Positions 15,832-24,410 of a stretch of 64,000 bases of DNA are shown piece after piece. Location: contig CP048486.1 in NCBI GenBank assembly GCA_025560025.1, forward strand, positions 1,554,001-1,618,000, written 5' to 3'. A program made the translations under genes and the position numbers. This DNA comes from Agrobacterium tumefaciens (GTDB lineage: Bacteria > Pseudomonadota > Alphaproteobacteria > Rhizobiales > Rhizobiaceae). The number at the start of each line of letters is the position of its first letter. The first letter of the stretch is position 1. The notes under the pieces were generated by a model. The model worked only from the letters and a program-made list of their open reading frames with translations. It was not told the DNA's origin and searched no databases.

Positions 15832-16905
15832 CTATTTCGAAAGATCGATCAGGATCTTCAGATGGGTGCCGGCGGGGTCGAGCAGGGCGTCAAATCCCTC
15901 CGACACGGCCGTATCGAGCGTGATGCGTTTGGTAACGATCTTCGTCGCCGGCAGCAGCCCGGAGGCGATGAGCCGGATGACCCGCGGCCAGTAATGGGTC
16001 GGATAGGCCCATGAGCCCTTGATCTCCAGGTCGCGGAATGTCACCTGGAACCAGTCGATCGGGTTTTCATGCGGATGCAGCCCGGTCTGGACGACGACGC
16101 CCTGTTTGCGCACCGCATCGACGCAGGCCTTGAGCGCATGTTCATTGCCCACGCATTCAATGGCGACATCGCAGCCCACATTGCCTTCCGTTGCCGAGCG
16201 CACGACATCGCCGACATTCTCCCGCTTCGGGTTGATGGTGATGACATCGGGAATGACGCTGCGGGCAAGGTCAAGACGGGCATCATTGAGATCGGATACA
16301 AAGAGCTGCGCGGCGCCGGCCGCACGCGCTGCCAGAAGCGTCAGCATGCCGATCGGGCCGGCGCCTGTGACCAGAACGCTGTTACCGGCGGTGACTCCGC
16401 CGCGGTCGCAGGCATAAACGGCGACGGCCGAAGGTTCGACAAGTGCCGCCTCTTCATCCGTCATCCCGTCGGGAATCTTCTGGACGTTATATTCGTTGAC
16501 GAGTGCGGCTTCCGCCATGCCGCCGCCATCCCAGCTGAGACCGACCAGCGCCAGCTGCGTGCTGAGATGAAATAGGCCACGATCCGCGAAATAATCGCCG
16601 GATCGCGGCATGACAAGCGGCTGTATCGAAACGCGGTCTCCCACCTTCACCGAAGTCACGCCTTCGCCGATGGCCTCCACGACACCGCCGAATTCGTGAC
16701 CGAGGATTTGCGGGCCATAGGCGCCGGTAAAGGGGTGCGGTTCGGTGGGTATGAAGATCGGGCCGTAACTATATTCATGCAGATCGGTGCCGCAGATACC
16801 AACGAACCGGTTACGGACGAGAACCTGTCCCGGCCCCGGCCGTTTCGGCTCGGGAATGACTTCAACCCGCAGGTCCTTTGCTGCATGAAATCTGAGCGCG
16901 CGCAT
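15832..16905 (-). CDS. Zinc-type alcohol dehydrogenase, 2,3-butanediol-dehydrogenase-like
   Basis: 357-residue medium-chain dehydrogenase. Catalytic zinc ligands are present: Cys in GICGTDLHEY, the GHEFGG His-Glu pair and Glu in VEPSAVAVYA. The NAD-binding motif is VLVTGAGPIGML. The lobe that normally binds structural zinc through four cysteines is replaced by a cysteine-free stretch (PLVMPRSGDYFADRGLFHL), so that metal site is absent. It is the first gene after the sigma-54 promoter. The AcoR-like regulator next door suggests an acetoin-, diol- or ketone-type substrate. Confidence 0.87.
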   Translation of the reverse strand: MRALRFHAAKDLRVEVIPEPKRPGPGQVLVRNRFVGICGTDLHEYSYGPIFIPTEPHPFTGAYGPQILGHEFGGVVEAIGEGVTSVKVGDRVSIQPLVMPRSGDYFADRGLFHLSTQLALVGLSWDGGGMAEAALVNEYNVQKIPDGMTDEEAALVEPSAVAVYACDRGGVTAGNSVLVTGAGPIGMLTLLAARAAGAAQLFVSDLNDARLDLARSVIPDVITINPKRENVGDVVRSATEGNVGCDVAIECVGNEHALKACVDAVRKQGVVVQTGLHPHENPIDWFQVTFRDLEIKGSWAYPTHYWPRVIRLIASGLLPATKIVTKRITLDTAVSEGFDALLDPAGTHLKILIDLSK

Positions 16906-16940
16906 GTTTTCTCCTCAATGGCTCTTGATGCCGGAGAAGG

Positions 16941-16956
16941 TGCAATGCCCGTGCCA
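16941..16956 (-). promoter_or_regulatory. Sigma-54 (-24/-12) promoter of the dehydrogenase-monooxygenase operon
   Basis: Minus-strand TGGCACGGGCATTGCA is an exact TGGCACG-N4-TTGCW element with the GG-N10-GC spacing. It puts the transcript start near 16930, about 25 bases before the dehydrogenase ATG. A short inverted repeat, GCACGG-N4-CCGTGC at 16957-16972, abuts its upstream side. Confidence 0.85.
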
Positions 16957-17019
16957 GCACGGTTTGCCGTGCCGGAAGCCCAAAATTGCGGGGTTTTACC
17001 AGAATGCCGGTTTTGTATG

Positions 17020-17037
17020 GCGCCACAGCTGTGGCGC
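17020..17037. promoter_or_regulatory. 18-bp perfect palindrome, probable enhancer site
   Basis: GCGCCACAGCTGTGGCGC is fully self-complementary and centred about 72 bp upstream of the -24 element, the usual place for an enhancer-binding protein. It lies between the activator gene and the promoter it most likely controls. It could instead work as a terminator for the activator gene, but no T-run follows. Confidence 0.65.
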
Positions 17038-17065
17038 AACAGGCGTGGCGTATGCCTCACTTGTT

Positions 17066-18949
17066 CTAGTGAGGTTTTCCGATGCCGAGGCGTCGCATTC
17101 GCCGGTGCATCGTCGTGCGATCAATGCCGAGCCGGCGTGCGGCCTCCGACACATTGCCGTTGCAGGCGGCGAGAAGCGCGCCGAGGTCCGCGCCATGACT
17201 GTCAATCAAGGTTGCTGACGTTGCGGAGGCGAGATGATCGGGAAGGTCTTCCGCCGTAATCAGCCCGTCGTCGCAAAGGGCAGCGGCAAAGGCTATCGCG
17301 TTGTCCAGCTCGCGGATATTGCCGGGCCAGCGATGGCCGAGGATCAACATCCGGGCGGCGTTGGACAGCGTGAGGGGACGATCAGGCAGCCCATGTTTTT
17401 CGAGAATTTTATTGAGTAGCCAGAGGAAGTCATCACGCTCGCACAGCGCCGGCAAGGTCAACACGGCCGCATTCAGACGGTAATAGAGATCTTCGCGGAA
17501 TGCACCGGTGCGAACCATGTCGCTCAAGGGGCGGTGCGATGCCGAAATTACCCTGAAATCCACCTTCTGCGGTGTGGAGCCACCAACGGGCAGGATCTCG
17601 CCTTCGGCCAGCACCCGCAACAGCCGACTTTGTGCCGCAAACGGCATGTCGCCGATCTCGTCGAGGAAAAGCGTCCCGCCCTGCGCCTCTTCCACCAGTC
17701 CCTTGCGTCCTTTCGCCAACGCGCCCGTGAAGGCCCCGGGCAGATAACCGAACAATTCGCTCTCGATCAGCTGTTCGGGAATGGCGGCGCAATTGACAGC
17801 GACGAAGCGCCCGGAAACGCCGCTGGCGTCATGGACGATACGTGCGAGATGCTCCTTGCCGGTTCCGGTCTGGCCCTGCAGTAGGATCGGCAGTTTTGCA
17901 GGCGCCAGTTTTTCCACCTTGCGCCTGAGATTTCGAACCGCCGGCCCATCGCCGCCGATCTCTGTCATGACTGGCTGGGATTTTGGACGGGCAAGCGGCA
18001 CGGTCGACCGGCGTTGTTGCGGTTCGATCGCGTGCGCATAAAGAACCGTGCCGTCCTTCACGACGATGCGCCTTTCCTGCGGCAGGCTTGACCGGGTGAG
18101 GGAAGCAAGTTCGTCAAAGCCGGCTTCGAAAAACTCCTCCACCCGCTCCCCGAGGAGACGTTCCGGCATGCGCCAGTCAAGCCCGCGCGATGCGGCGAGA
18201 AGGCGGGCGGCGGCATGCGTCATGCCCGTAATCCGGCCGGAACCATCCACCGACAGGGCCGCTTCGGGATCGACATCCAGAAATTCGGGGGCGCCTGCAA
18301 AGCGCAGCACGAGATCATGACGGCTGCTGGCCATCAGATTTGCCAGTTCGATTCTTCGCACGGTCGATGAAACCAGATGGCGCGCCATGTTCTGGCTCGT
18401 CTTGAGGATCGGTGAACTCAGGAGCGAAATATCCAGCACCGCCGTCAATGCGCCCTGCGTATCGTAGATCGGCGCAGCCGTGCAGGAGAGTGGCGTATGC
18501 GTCACATCGAAATGGTCGGTCTGATGGATCGTCAGCGCCTCGCCGGTGGCGATGCAGGCGCCGACGGCGCAGGTGCCGGCACGCGGTTCCGACCATTCCG
18601 AGCCGAGGTAAAGCCCGGCCTTGCGGAGATTGTTATTGAATGACGGGTCGCCCAGAAACTCGACCGTCACCCCTTGTCGATCCGAAAGAAGAAGAACGTA
18701 ATTTTGCTCCGCCACCTGCCGATACAGTCGTTCCAGGCCGGAACGGGCGATATGGACGAGGTCTTCCGCCCGCTGGCGGTGCTCACGCAGACACGTCTCC
18801 GAGACGATGACCGCTTCTCGCGCCTTTGCTGGATCCAGCTGATAGGTATCAAGACAACGCCGCCAGGATTCGAGCACCACCGCATCCCGGCCGGTGTTCC
18901 TGCCTTGCCCGACGTGCTCGATTTCCTTGATGTGATCAGAAAAACCCAT
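17066..18949 (-). CDS. Sigma-54 enhancer-binding activator, AcoR-like
   Basis: 627 residues. An N-terminal GAF-type sensor (about 65-200; GTCAVGACIATGEALTIHQ is typical of the AcoR/DhaR group) is followed by an AAA+ domain with Walker A GQTGTGKE (358-366), the sigma-54 contact loop GAFTGA (405-410) and Walker B TLFLDEIGD (426-433). A Fis-type helix-turn-helix closes the protein (GNVSEAARRLGIDRTTMHRRM). It encodes everything needed to activate the sigma-54 promoter right downstream. AcoR relatives sense acetoin, diols or glycerol-like ligands directly. TAGCCAG-N11-CTGGCTA at 18998-19022, upstream of its start, may be an autoregulatory site. Confidence 0.93.
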   Translation of the reverse strand: MGFSDHIKEIEHVGQGRNTGRDAVVLESWRRCLDTYQLDPAKAREAVIVSETCLREHRQRAEDLVHIARSGLERLYRQVAEQNYVLLLSDRQGVTVEFLGDPSFNNNLRKAGLYLGSEWSEPRAGTCAVGACIATGEALTIHQTDHFDVTHTPLSCTAAPIYDTQGALTAVLDISLLSSPILKTSQNMARHLVSSTVRRIELANLMASSRHDLVLRFAGAPEFLDVDPEAALSVDGSGRITGMTHAAARLLAASRGLDWRMPERLLGERVEEFFEAGFDELASLTRSSLPQERRIVVKDGTVLYAHAIEPQQRRSTVPLARPKSQPVMTEIGGDGPAVRNLRRKVEKLAPAKLPILLQGQTGTGKEHLARIVHDASGVSGRFVAVNCAAIPEQLIESELFGYLPGAFTGALAKGRKGLVEEAQGGTLFLDEIGDMPFAAQSRLLRVLAEGEILPVGGSTPQKVDFRVISASHRPLSDMVRTGAFREDLYYRLNAAVLTLPALCERDDFLWLLNKILEKHGLPDRPLTLSNAARMLILGHRWPGNIRELDNAIAFAAALCDDGLITAEDLPDHLASATSATLIDSHGADLGALLAACNGNVSEAARRLGIDRTTMHRRMRRLGIGKPH

Positions 18950-19091
18950 AAACCACCGGCTCTGGACAGCCGCCTCCCGTGATTTTTCAGGCGATCATAG
19001 CCAGTTTTATGAAATCTGGCTAACCTTCCGGCGATTTTTTAGCGCATGGGCTCGATTGCTGCGGCAACGAATCGACCGGGTTCGCGTCTCG

Positions 19092-19418
19092 TCAACTGAC
19101 ACCCTTCAGGCTGCGTGACCGCAAACGTCGCAGCCGGACTTCCATCTGCCTCTTGGCCTGAATGTCGCCTCGCCTGATGGCCACCAAGATGCCTTCCACC
19201 CATGCCGCAATGGCGCCGTCGTCATCTCCCAGCCGTGCGCGACATTCGCCGAGTTCGGCCCAGACCGCGGAATAGTCGGGATCCTGCCGGATGGCCGCCT
19301 GGAGATGATGGGCGGCATCTTCGAACTGCCCCGTCGTAGCCAGAGACTTCGCGATTGAAAAGCGCAGGAGCGGACCGTCCCGTCCGTCTTCAAGCATTCT
19401 CATGAGTTTTTCTATCAT
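19092..19418 (-). CDS. Small tetratricopeptide-repeat-like protein
   Basis: 108 residues with TPR character: SIAKSLATTGQFEDAAHHL then AVWAELGECRARLGDDDGA match the alternating small/large pattern of paired TPR helices, and the tail is Arg-rich. Such proteins are adaptors for protein contacts; no partner is evident. I favour the internal ATG at 19418 over the one 27 bases upstream because the added residues (LHHCNGIV) break the repeat. It lies downstream of the LacI gene on the same strand, 80 bases away. It might be a free-standing gene. Confidence 0.6.
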   Translation of the reverse strand: MIEKLMRMLEDGRDGPLLRFSIAKSLATTGQFEDAAHHLQAAIRQDPDYSAVWAELGECRARLGDDDGAIAAWVEGILVAIRRGDIQAKRQMEVRLRRLRSRSLKGVS

Positions 19419-19498
19419 CACTATCCCGTTGCAATGGTGAAGCACCCTGCAATCGGTACGACCTCAAGCGCTGTTGAGGTCAAGTGGCATTTCGCTTG

Positions 19499-20578
19499 TC
19501 ATCGCGCCATGCGGCGTAATGCAAGGGGATCCCATATGTCATCGAGCGGGCCTTCGAGAGCGGTTCGCGGCGGAATGAGTGTCGGTTCGATAATGGTGAC
19601 TTCGGGCTCGGTCCGGTTCTCTGCCAGAAGTTCGAAGCCCTTGTTGAGCATCTGCGCTATATCCGGCTTGATCATGTAGACCGGGAAAGGAAGGAACGAT
19701 GCGAACGGGTCGTAGTCAAAACAGCCGACAACGATGTCGCCAAACGCCTCGCCGTCATGACGCCCCATGAAACGCAGCAGGCCTTCGAAATTGATCGATG
19801 AATTGACGAAAAAGCAGCGGGGCAGGCGGCCTTTGCGTTCAAAGAAACGCTCGAAAGCCAGTTCCGTCATGCGTGGCGAATAGCCGGTGATCTCGATATC
19901 ATCCCCGTTATCGACCCCGAAATAGGCGGCCTTGGTGGCATGGAAGCCATCTATACGGGCGCGGCTGGCGTGGTCGTCATGACCGCCGAACAGGATGACG
20001 TCGTCAGGGCCGAGAGGTCCGCCTTTTTCCGCATGGGCAAGGATTGCGGATGTCAGTATTTCCGCACCGTGCCTGTTGTCGGAAATGACGGAGGGTACGA
20101 ATTTGCCGGGAAGGTCGATATTGACATGCGGCAGTGCCGCGCGGGCGCAGACCTGGTGCACGCCATCGGGATCGGTCGCGCCCGCAATGAAGAGGGCATC
20201 GATCGAATAGGCGATCAGGGTCTCCACGGTGCGGCGTTCTTCCTCGGGATCGCGCCGCCCGGAGACCACCATGGGCGACAGGCCGCGTTTGCGGGCCTGC
20301 CCTTCGAATGTCTGCGCCATCGATGAAAAGAACCGGTTGTCATAAATGGGTACCAGAAGCCCGACGAGACCGGATTTTGAACTCCTCAAACCGCGGGCCT
20401 GCAGGTTGGTGGTGTAGCGATGCGCTTTGGCGAGCGAGAGAATCTTATCGGCAGTCTCCTCCGAAATCCGCCGTTTGCGCCATGATCCGTTCAACACCGC
20501 GCTCACTGTCGAGGCTGATGCGCCCGACAATATCGACAAGTCATAAATGGTGGCTTTCTTGGAAGTTATACCCGTCAC
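19499..20578 (-). CDS. LacI-family repressor of the allulose-type sugar operon
   Basis: 359 residues, with a LacI helix-turn-helix at the N-terminus (TIYDLSILSGASASTVSAVLNG), the hinge region, and a periplasmic-binding-protein-like sugar sensor. It is divergent from the importer operon and probably represses it and itself. A GTG at 20578 is used because GGGGAG lies 6 bases upstream; a TTG 24 bases further up has no such site. Paired near-palindromes at 20653-20694 in the shared intergenic region are its likely operators. Confidence 0.9.
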   Translation of the reverse strand: MTGITSKKATIYDLSILSGASASTVSAVLNGSWRKRRISEETADKILSLAKAHRYTTNLQARGLRSSKSGLVGLLVPIYDNRFFSSMAQTFEGQARKRGLSPMVVSGRRDPEEERRTVETLIAYSIDALFIAGATDPDGVHQVCARAALPHVNIDLPGKFVPSVISDNRHGAEILTSAILAHAEKGGPLGPDDVILFGGHDDHASRARIDGFHATKAAYFGVDNGDDIEITGYSPRMTELAFERFFERKGRLPRCFFVNSSINFEGLLRFMGRHDGEAFGDIVVGCFDYDPFASFLPFPVYMIKPDIAQMLNKGFELLAENRTEPEVTIIEPTLIPPRTALEGPLDDIWDPLALRRMAR

Positions 20579-20652
20579 TGTGATCTCCCCAACTGATTCC
20601 AATTATTAGAGCACACATCCCCTTGACGGAAGGGCGCTTCATGATATGGTTA

Positions 20653-20694
20653 TTGCACCATCGATTGTGCAACTTGGCAATATCGATTGTGCAA
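20653..20694. promoter_or_regulatory. Tandem LacI-type operators
   Basis: Site 1 (20653-20672) is a 20-bp palindrome with one mismatched pair, TTGCAC-N8-GTGCAA around a central ATCGAT. Site 2 (20675-20694) repeats the same right half, ATCGATTGTGCAA, with a poorer left half. The centres are 22 bp, two helical turns, apart, so two dimers could bind the same face. A central CG is typical of LacI-family operators. Confidence 0.7.
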
Positions 20695-20816
20695 GATGGT
20701 TGCTGTGGGAGTGGCAAGGGAGAGTCTCGAATAAGCGAGATGAGAAATTTTGAACGCGCCAGATGAAAAATGGCTGCGGCGGGTTTCGTTTGCCTAGTTT
20801 TTTGAGGAGGAGCATC

Positions 20817-21794
20817 ATGAAGAAAATTATTGTTGCAGCGGTCGGCCTGTCGCTCGCGCTGCTCTCGTCCGTAGCCTTCGCCGAAGGGCCGAAGGTGGGC
20901 GTCGTCGTCAAGATCGGTGGCATTCCGTGGTTCAACGCCATGGAGGCCGGCATCAAGGAGCAGAGCAAGAAGCTCGGCGTTGACGGTTTCATGGTCGGCC
21001 CGACCAGCGCCGATCCCGCCCTGCAGGTCCGCGCCATCGAAGACCTGATCGCCCAGAAGGTCGATTTCATTGGCGTGGTGCCCAATGATGCAAAGGTGCT
21101 GGAGCCGGTACTGAAAAAGGCCCAGGCCGCCGGCATCAAGGTCATCACCCATGAATCGCCCAAGCAGCTCGGCGCCGACTGGGATTTCGAACTGGCTTCT
21201 GCCAAGGGCTTCGGCGAGGCGCATGGCAAGCTCTTGGCTGAAAAGATGGGCGGCAAGGGTTCCTATGCCGTGTTCGTCGGTTCGCTTACGGTTCCGCTTC
21301 ATAATGCCTGGGCGGATGCCGCCATCGCTTATATCAAGGCCAATTATCCGGACATGAAGCTCGTTGGCGATCGCTACGGTGTCGCCGAAGACCTCGACAA
21401 GAGCCGTTCGACGGCGCTTGACCTGATGTCCGCCAATGCCGATCTGAGCGGTTTCCTCGCCTTCGGTTCGCAGGGACCGATCGGTGCCGGGCGCGCCGTT
21501 GAAGAGCGACGCAAGGATGGCAAGGTCTTCGTCATCGGCCCGTTCTCGCCGGGGCAGGGCGCAAAGCTGATCAAATCAGGGGCGCTGACTGGTGGATTCA
21601 TGTGGAACCCGAAACAGGCTGGAGAGGTCTTCATCACGCTCGCCGACCGTATCGCCAAGGGTGAGACACCCAAGGCCGGCGACAATATCGAAGGTCTTGG
21701 CACCATCAATCCCGAGGGTAACACAATCGTTGTCGACCAGCTTTTGAAGATCGACAAGGAAAGCATCGACAAGCTCGTTTCCATGGGCCTCTGA
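20817..21794 (+). CDS. Sugar-binding protein of an ABC importer
   Basis: 325-residue family-2 periplasmic binding protein (ribose/rhamnose group). A Sec signal peptide (KKIIVAAVGLSLALLSSVAFA) is cleaved near residue 22. The mature start GPKVGVVVKIGGIPWFNAME and the FMVGPTSADPALQ block are typical. GAGGAGG 7 bases upstream fixes ATG 20817. The epimerases downstream suggest a ketohexose such as D-allulose. Confidence 0.9.
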   Translation: MKKIIVAAVGLSLALLSSVAFAEGPKVGVVVKIGGIPWFNAMEAGIKEQSKKLGVDGFMVGPTSADPALQVRAIEDLIAQKVDFIGVVPNDAKVLEPVLKKAQAAGIKVITHESPKQLGADWDFELASAKGFGEAHGKLLAEKMGGKGSYAVFVGSLTVPLHNAWADAAIAYIKANYPDMKLVGDRYGVAEDLDKSRSTALDLMSANADLSGFLAFGSQGPIGAGRAVEERRKDGKVFVIGPFSPGQGAKLIKSGALTGGFMWNPKQAGEVFITLADRIAKGETPKAGDNIEGLGTINPEGNTIVVDQLLKIDKESIDKLVSMGL

Positions 21795-21809
21795 TCCTCC
21801 CCAAGGCCA

Positions 21810-21845
21810 AGGCGTCGCGCGAGGTGTAATACTCGCGCGACGCCT
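21810..21845. repeat. Perfect 14-bp hairpin between binding-protein and ATPase genes
   Basis: AGGCGTCGCGCGAG at 21810-21823 pairs exactly with CTCGCGCGACGCCT at 21832-21845 around an 8-base loop, 15 bases after the binding-protein stop. No T-run follows. It probably stabilises the upstream message and limits read-through into the ATPase. Confidence 0.75.
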
Positions 21846-21910
21846 CATCTGGAAAACATGCCGAGCGCCACGTCTGCAATGCTGCCGCGGCGAAGGAGAT
21901 TTACATTATC

Positions 21911-23401
21911 ATGAGCGCAGAACCGCTCCTGTCCCTTAAAAATGTCAAAGTCACCTTCGGCGGCGTCCGCGCGCTGAAGGGTGTTTCTTTCGAGGTCAAT
22001 CCGGGTGAAGTGCATTGCCTTGCCGGTGAAAACGGCTGCGGCAAAAGCACGCTGATCAAGGTCATAACGGGCGTTTACACGCCCCAAAGTGATGCTGAAC
22101 TCTATTTCGACGGCAAGCCGATAGCCACAATGACCCCAACGCTTGCGCAATCGCTTGGCATTCAGGTGATCTGGCAGGATCTGGCGCTGTTCGATGAAAT
22201 GACGGTGGCTGAGAATATCGGCTTCCAGTACGCGGTGAATGGAAAATACGGGCTGGTCGACAAGCGCGCCATCGAACAGGCTGCCGAAAAGGCGCTGGCC
22301 CGGCTCGGCGTCGAGATCGATCTCGACAGGCCGCTCAAGGAACTGCCCATCGCCCAGCGTCAGATCGTGGCGATTGCCCGCGCGCTGGTCGGGGAAGCGC
22401 GGCTCGTTTTCATGGACGAACCGACCGCGTCGCTCACGCAGTCTGAAACCGACTATCTGATCGATATCGTCCGCAACCTGTCGGCCTCGGGTGTCGCGGT
22501 TGTCTTCGTCTCGCACCGCCTTGCGGAAGTGCTTGAGATTTCGGATCGCATCACCGTGCTGCGAGACGGGTCGCTCGTCGGTGTCTTTCCCGTTGAAGGC
22601 ATGACTCAGTCGCGGGTGACCGAGCTGATGACCGGCCGCAATTTCGACAGCGCCGTCATTGCCGCCGATCACGATGACAAGCCCGTCGTTCTCTCGGTGC
22701 GCGGGCTGAGCCGGGCCGGCGAGTTCGAGGATGTTTCGTTCGATCTGCGGCGGGGCGAAACGCTCGGCATTACCGGCTTGCTCGGAGCCGGCCGCACGGA
22801 ACTGGCTCTGACGCTGTTCGGCATGCATCGGCCGCAATCGGGTGAAATCCTCATCGATGGAAAGAAGGTGGATTTCCATTCCAACCGCGATGCGATCCGG
22901 GCGGGTGTCGCCTATCTTTCCGAAGACCGGCTATCGCTTGGCCTGAACCAGCCGCAATCCATTGCCGACAATCTCGTCATGGCCTCGCTGGACCGGCTGC
23001 TGAGCGGCGGCCTCATCTCACCCTCTAAAAAGGCGGATGTCGTTTCCCGCTGGATTTCGGCGCTCGGCGTCAAGATCGGCCTGCCCGAAGATCCGATCCG
23101 CACGCTTTCGGGCGGCAACCAGCAGCGTGTGGCGATTGCCAAGTGGTTGGCGATCGGGCCGAAAATCCTCATCCTCGATGCGCCGACTGTGGGGGTCGAT
23201 GTCGGCGCTCGCGCCGGCATCTTCGAAATCGTCCGCAAGCTCGCCGCAGAAGGTCTCTCTATCATCGTGATCTCCGACGAAGCCCCGGAAGTTTATTTCA
23301 ATACAGACAGGGTCATACACATGGTCGAAGGCCGGTTCCACGCCACCTATGATCCGCGACGCCTGTCGCTGACCGAACTGGAGTCCGCCATCTATGCGTA
23401 G
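21911..23401 (+). CDS. Sugar ABC importer ATPase, RbsA-like
   Basis: 496 residues with two fused ATPase domains, as usual for monosaccharide importers of the RbsA/MglA group. NBD1 has GENGCGKST, a QRQIVAIARAL signature region and LVFMDEPTASL. NBD2 has the weaker Walker A typical of RbsA (GLLGAGRTEL), signature LSGGNQQRV and LILDAPTVGVDVG. Its last 8 bases overlap the first permease gene. Confidence 0.93.
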   Translation: MSAEPLLSLKNVKVTFGGVRALKGVSFEVNPGEVHCLAGENGCGKSTLIKVITGVYTPQSDAELYFDGKPIATMTPTLAQSLGIQVIWQDLALFDEMTVAENIGFQYAVNGKYGLVDKRAIEQAAEKALARLGVEIDLDRPLKELPIAQRQIVAIARALVGEARLVFMDEPTASLTQSETDYLIDIVRNLSASGVAVVFVSHRLAEVLEISDRITVLRDGSLVGVFPVEGMTQSRVTELMTGRNFDSAVIAADHDDKPVVLSVRGLSRAGEFEDVSFDLRRGETLGITGLLGAGRTELALTLFGMHRPQSGEILIDGKKVDFHSNRDAIRAGVAYLSEDRLSLGLNQPQSIADNLVMASLDRLLSGGLISPSKKADVVSRWISALGVKIGLPEDPIRTLSGGNQQRVAIAKWLAIGPKILILDAPTVGVDVGARAGIFEIVRKLAAEGLSIIVISDEAPEVYFNTDRVIHMVEGRFHATYDPRRLSLTELESAIYA

Positions 23402-24410
23402 GCTCATCCTCGGACATACGACCGAATTCACGCTACTTGTGGTCATGGTGCTGCTCTGCACGGGACTGTCTTTCGCCACCGACCGCTTTCTCACCATCTC
23501 CAACGCCTTCGATGTGCTGAATGTCTCGGCGGTCAACATCATCTTCGCGGTTGGCCTGCTCGTGGTGCTGATCTCGGGCGGTATCGACATTTCCTTCGCG
23601 GTCGCAGCCTCCGTCGTCCAATATGTCACGGTGCTGGCGCTCAATGCGCTCGGCGGCGGCAACTGGGCGGAAGGTTTCATCATCGCCGGCGCGGTTGGCC
23701 TTGGTCTCGGTTTCGTCAACGCCTTCCTTGTCTGGCGGCTCAACATCATTTCCATTGTTGCGACCATTTCCACCTTCAACATCTTCTTCGGGCTGTTGAT
23801 GTTCTTCACCAAGGGCGTGTCGATCTACGACCTGCCGGAATGGCTGTCGACGCGCGTGGTGTTTTACGAGCGCGAGATGTCCGATGGTTCCTGGGTTGAG
23901 CTGACGCTGCCGGTCGTGGTCATGATCCTCTGCTGCTTTGCCACCTGGTTCATGATTTCGCGCACCACCGTCGGCCGCAAACTTTATGCATTCGGTGACA
24001 ATCCCGAAGGCGCACGCCGCTTCGGCATCAATATCGGCGCCATGCATTACATTTCCTTCGGCTGGCTCGGCCTGATGGCGGGCATTGCCGGGCTCATGCA
24101 GGCGCATTACGCGCAGGAGGTGGTGCCGAACGCGCTTTATGGCCGCGAGCTGGATGTTCTTGCCGCAACCGTCCTCGGCGGTGCACGGCTTGGCGGCGGC
24201 AAGGGCTCCGTCATCGGCTGTGTGCTCGGGGTGCTGATGGTGTCCATCACCCAGAACGGCCTCAACCTGATGGGCGTTTCTCCCTTTGCCTTCAAGATGA
24301 TTGTCGGTGCCATCATCCTCATCGCCATCACGCTTTCTTCCACCCGCTTCGACAAGCTCCTGCCGAGCGCCTTACGGACATCCGCAAAGAAGGGGAGCGC
24401 CCAGCGATGA
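23394..24410 (+). CDS. Sugar ABC importer permease 1, RbsC-like
   Basis: 338-residue membrane protein of the ribose-type permease family with about eight to ten hydrophobic helices. The family signature GGIDISFAVAASVVQ and the loop ALYGRELDVLAATVLGGARLGGGKGS are present. Its start overlaps the ATPase and its end overlaps permease 2 by four bases (ATGA), so the three are co-translated. Confidence 0.92.
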   Translation: MRRLILGHTTEFTLLVVMVLLCTGLSFATDRFLTISNAFDVLNVSAVNIIFAVGLLVVLISGGIDISFAVAASVVQYVTVLALNALGGGNWAEGFIIAGAVGLGLGFVNAFLVWRLNIISIVATISTFNIFFGLLMFFTKGVSIYDLPEWLSTRVVFYEREMSDGSWVELTLPVVVMILCCFATWFMISRTTVGRKLYAFGDNPEGARRFGINIGAMHYISFGWLGLMAGIAGLMQAHYAQEVVPNALYGRELDVLAATVLGGARLGGGKGSVIGCVLGVLMVSITQNGLNLMGVSPFAFKMIVGAIILIAITLSSTRFDKLLPSALRTSAKKGSAQR

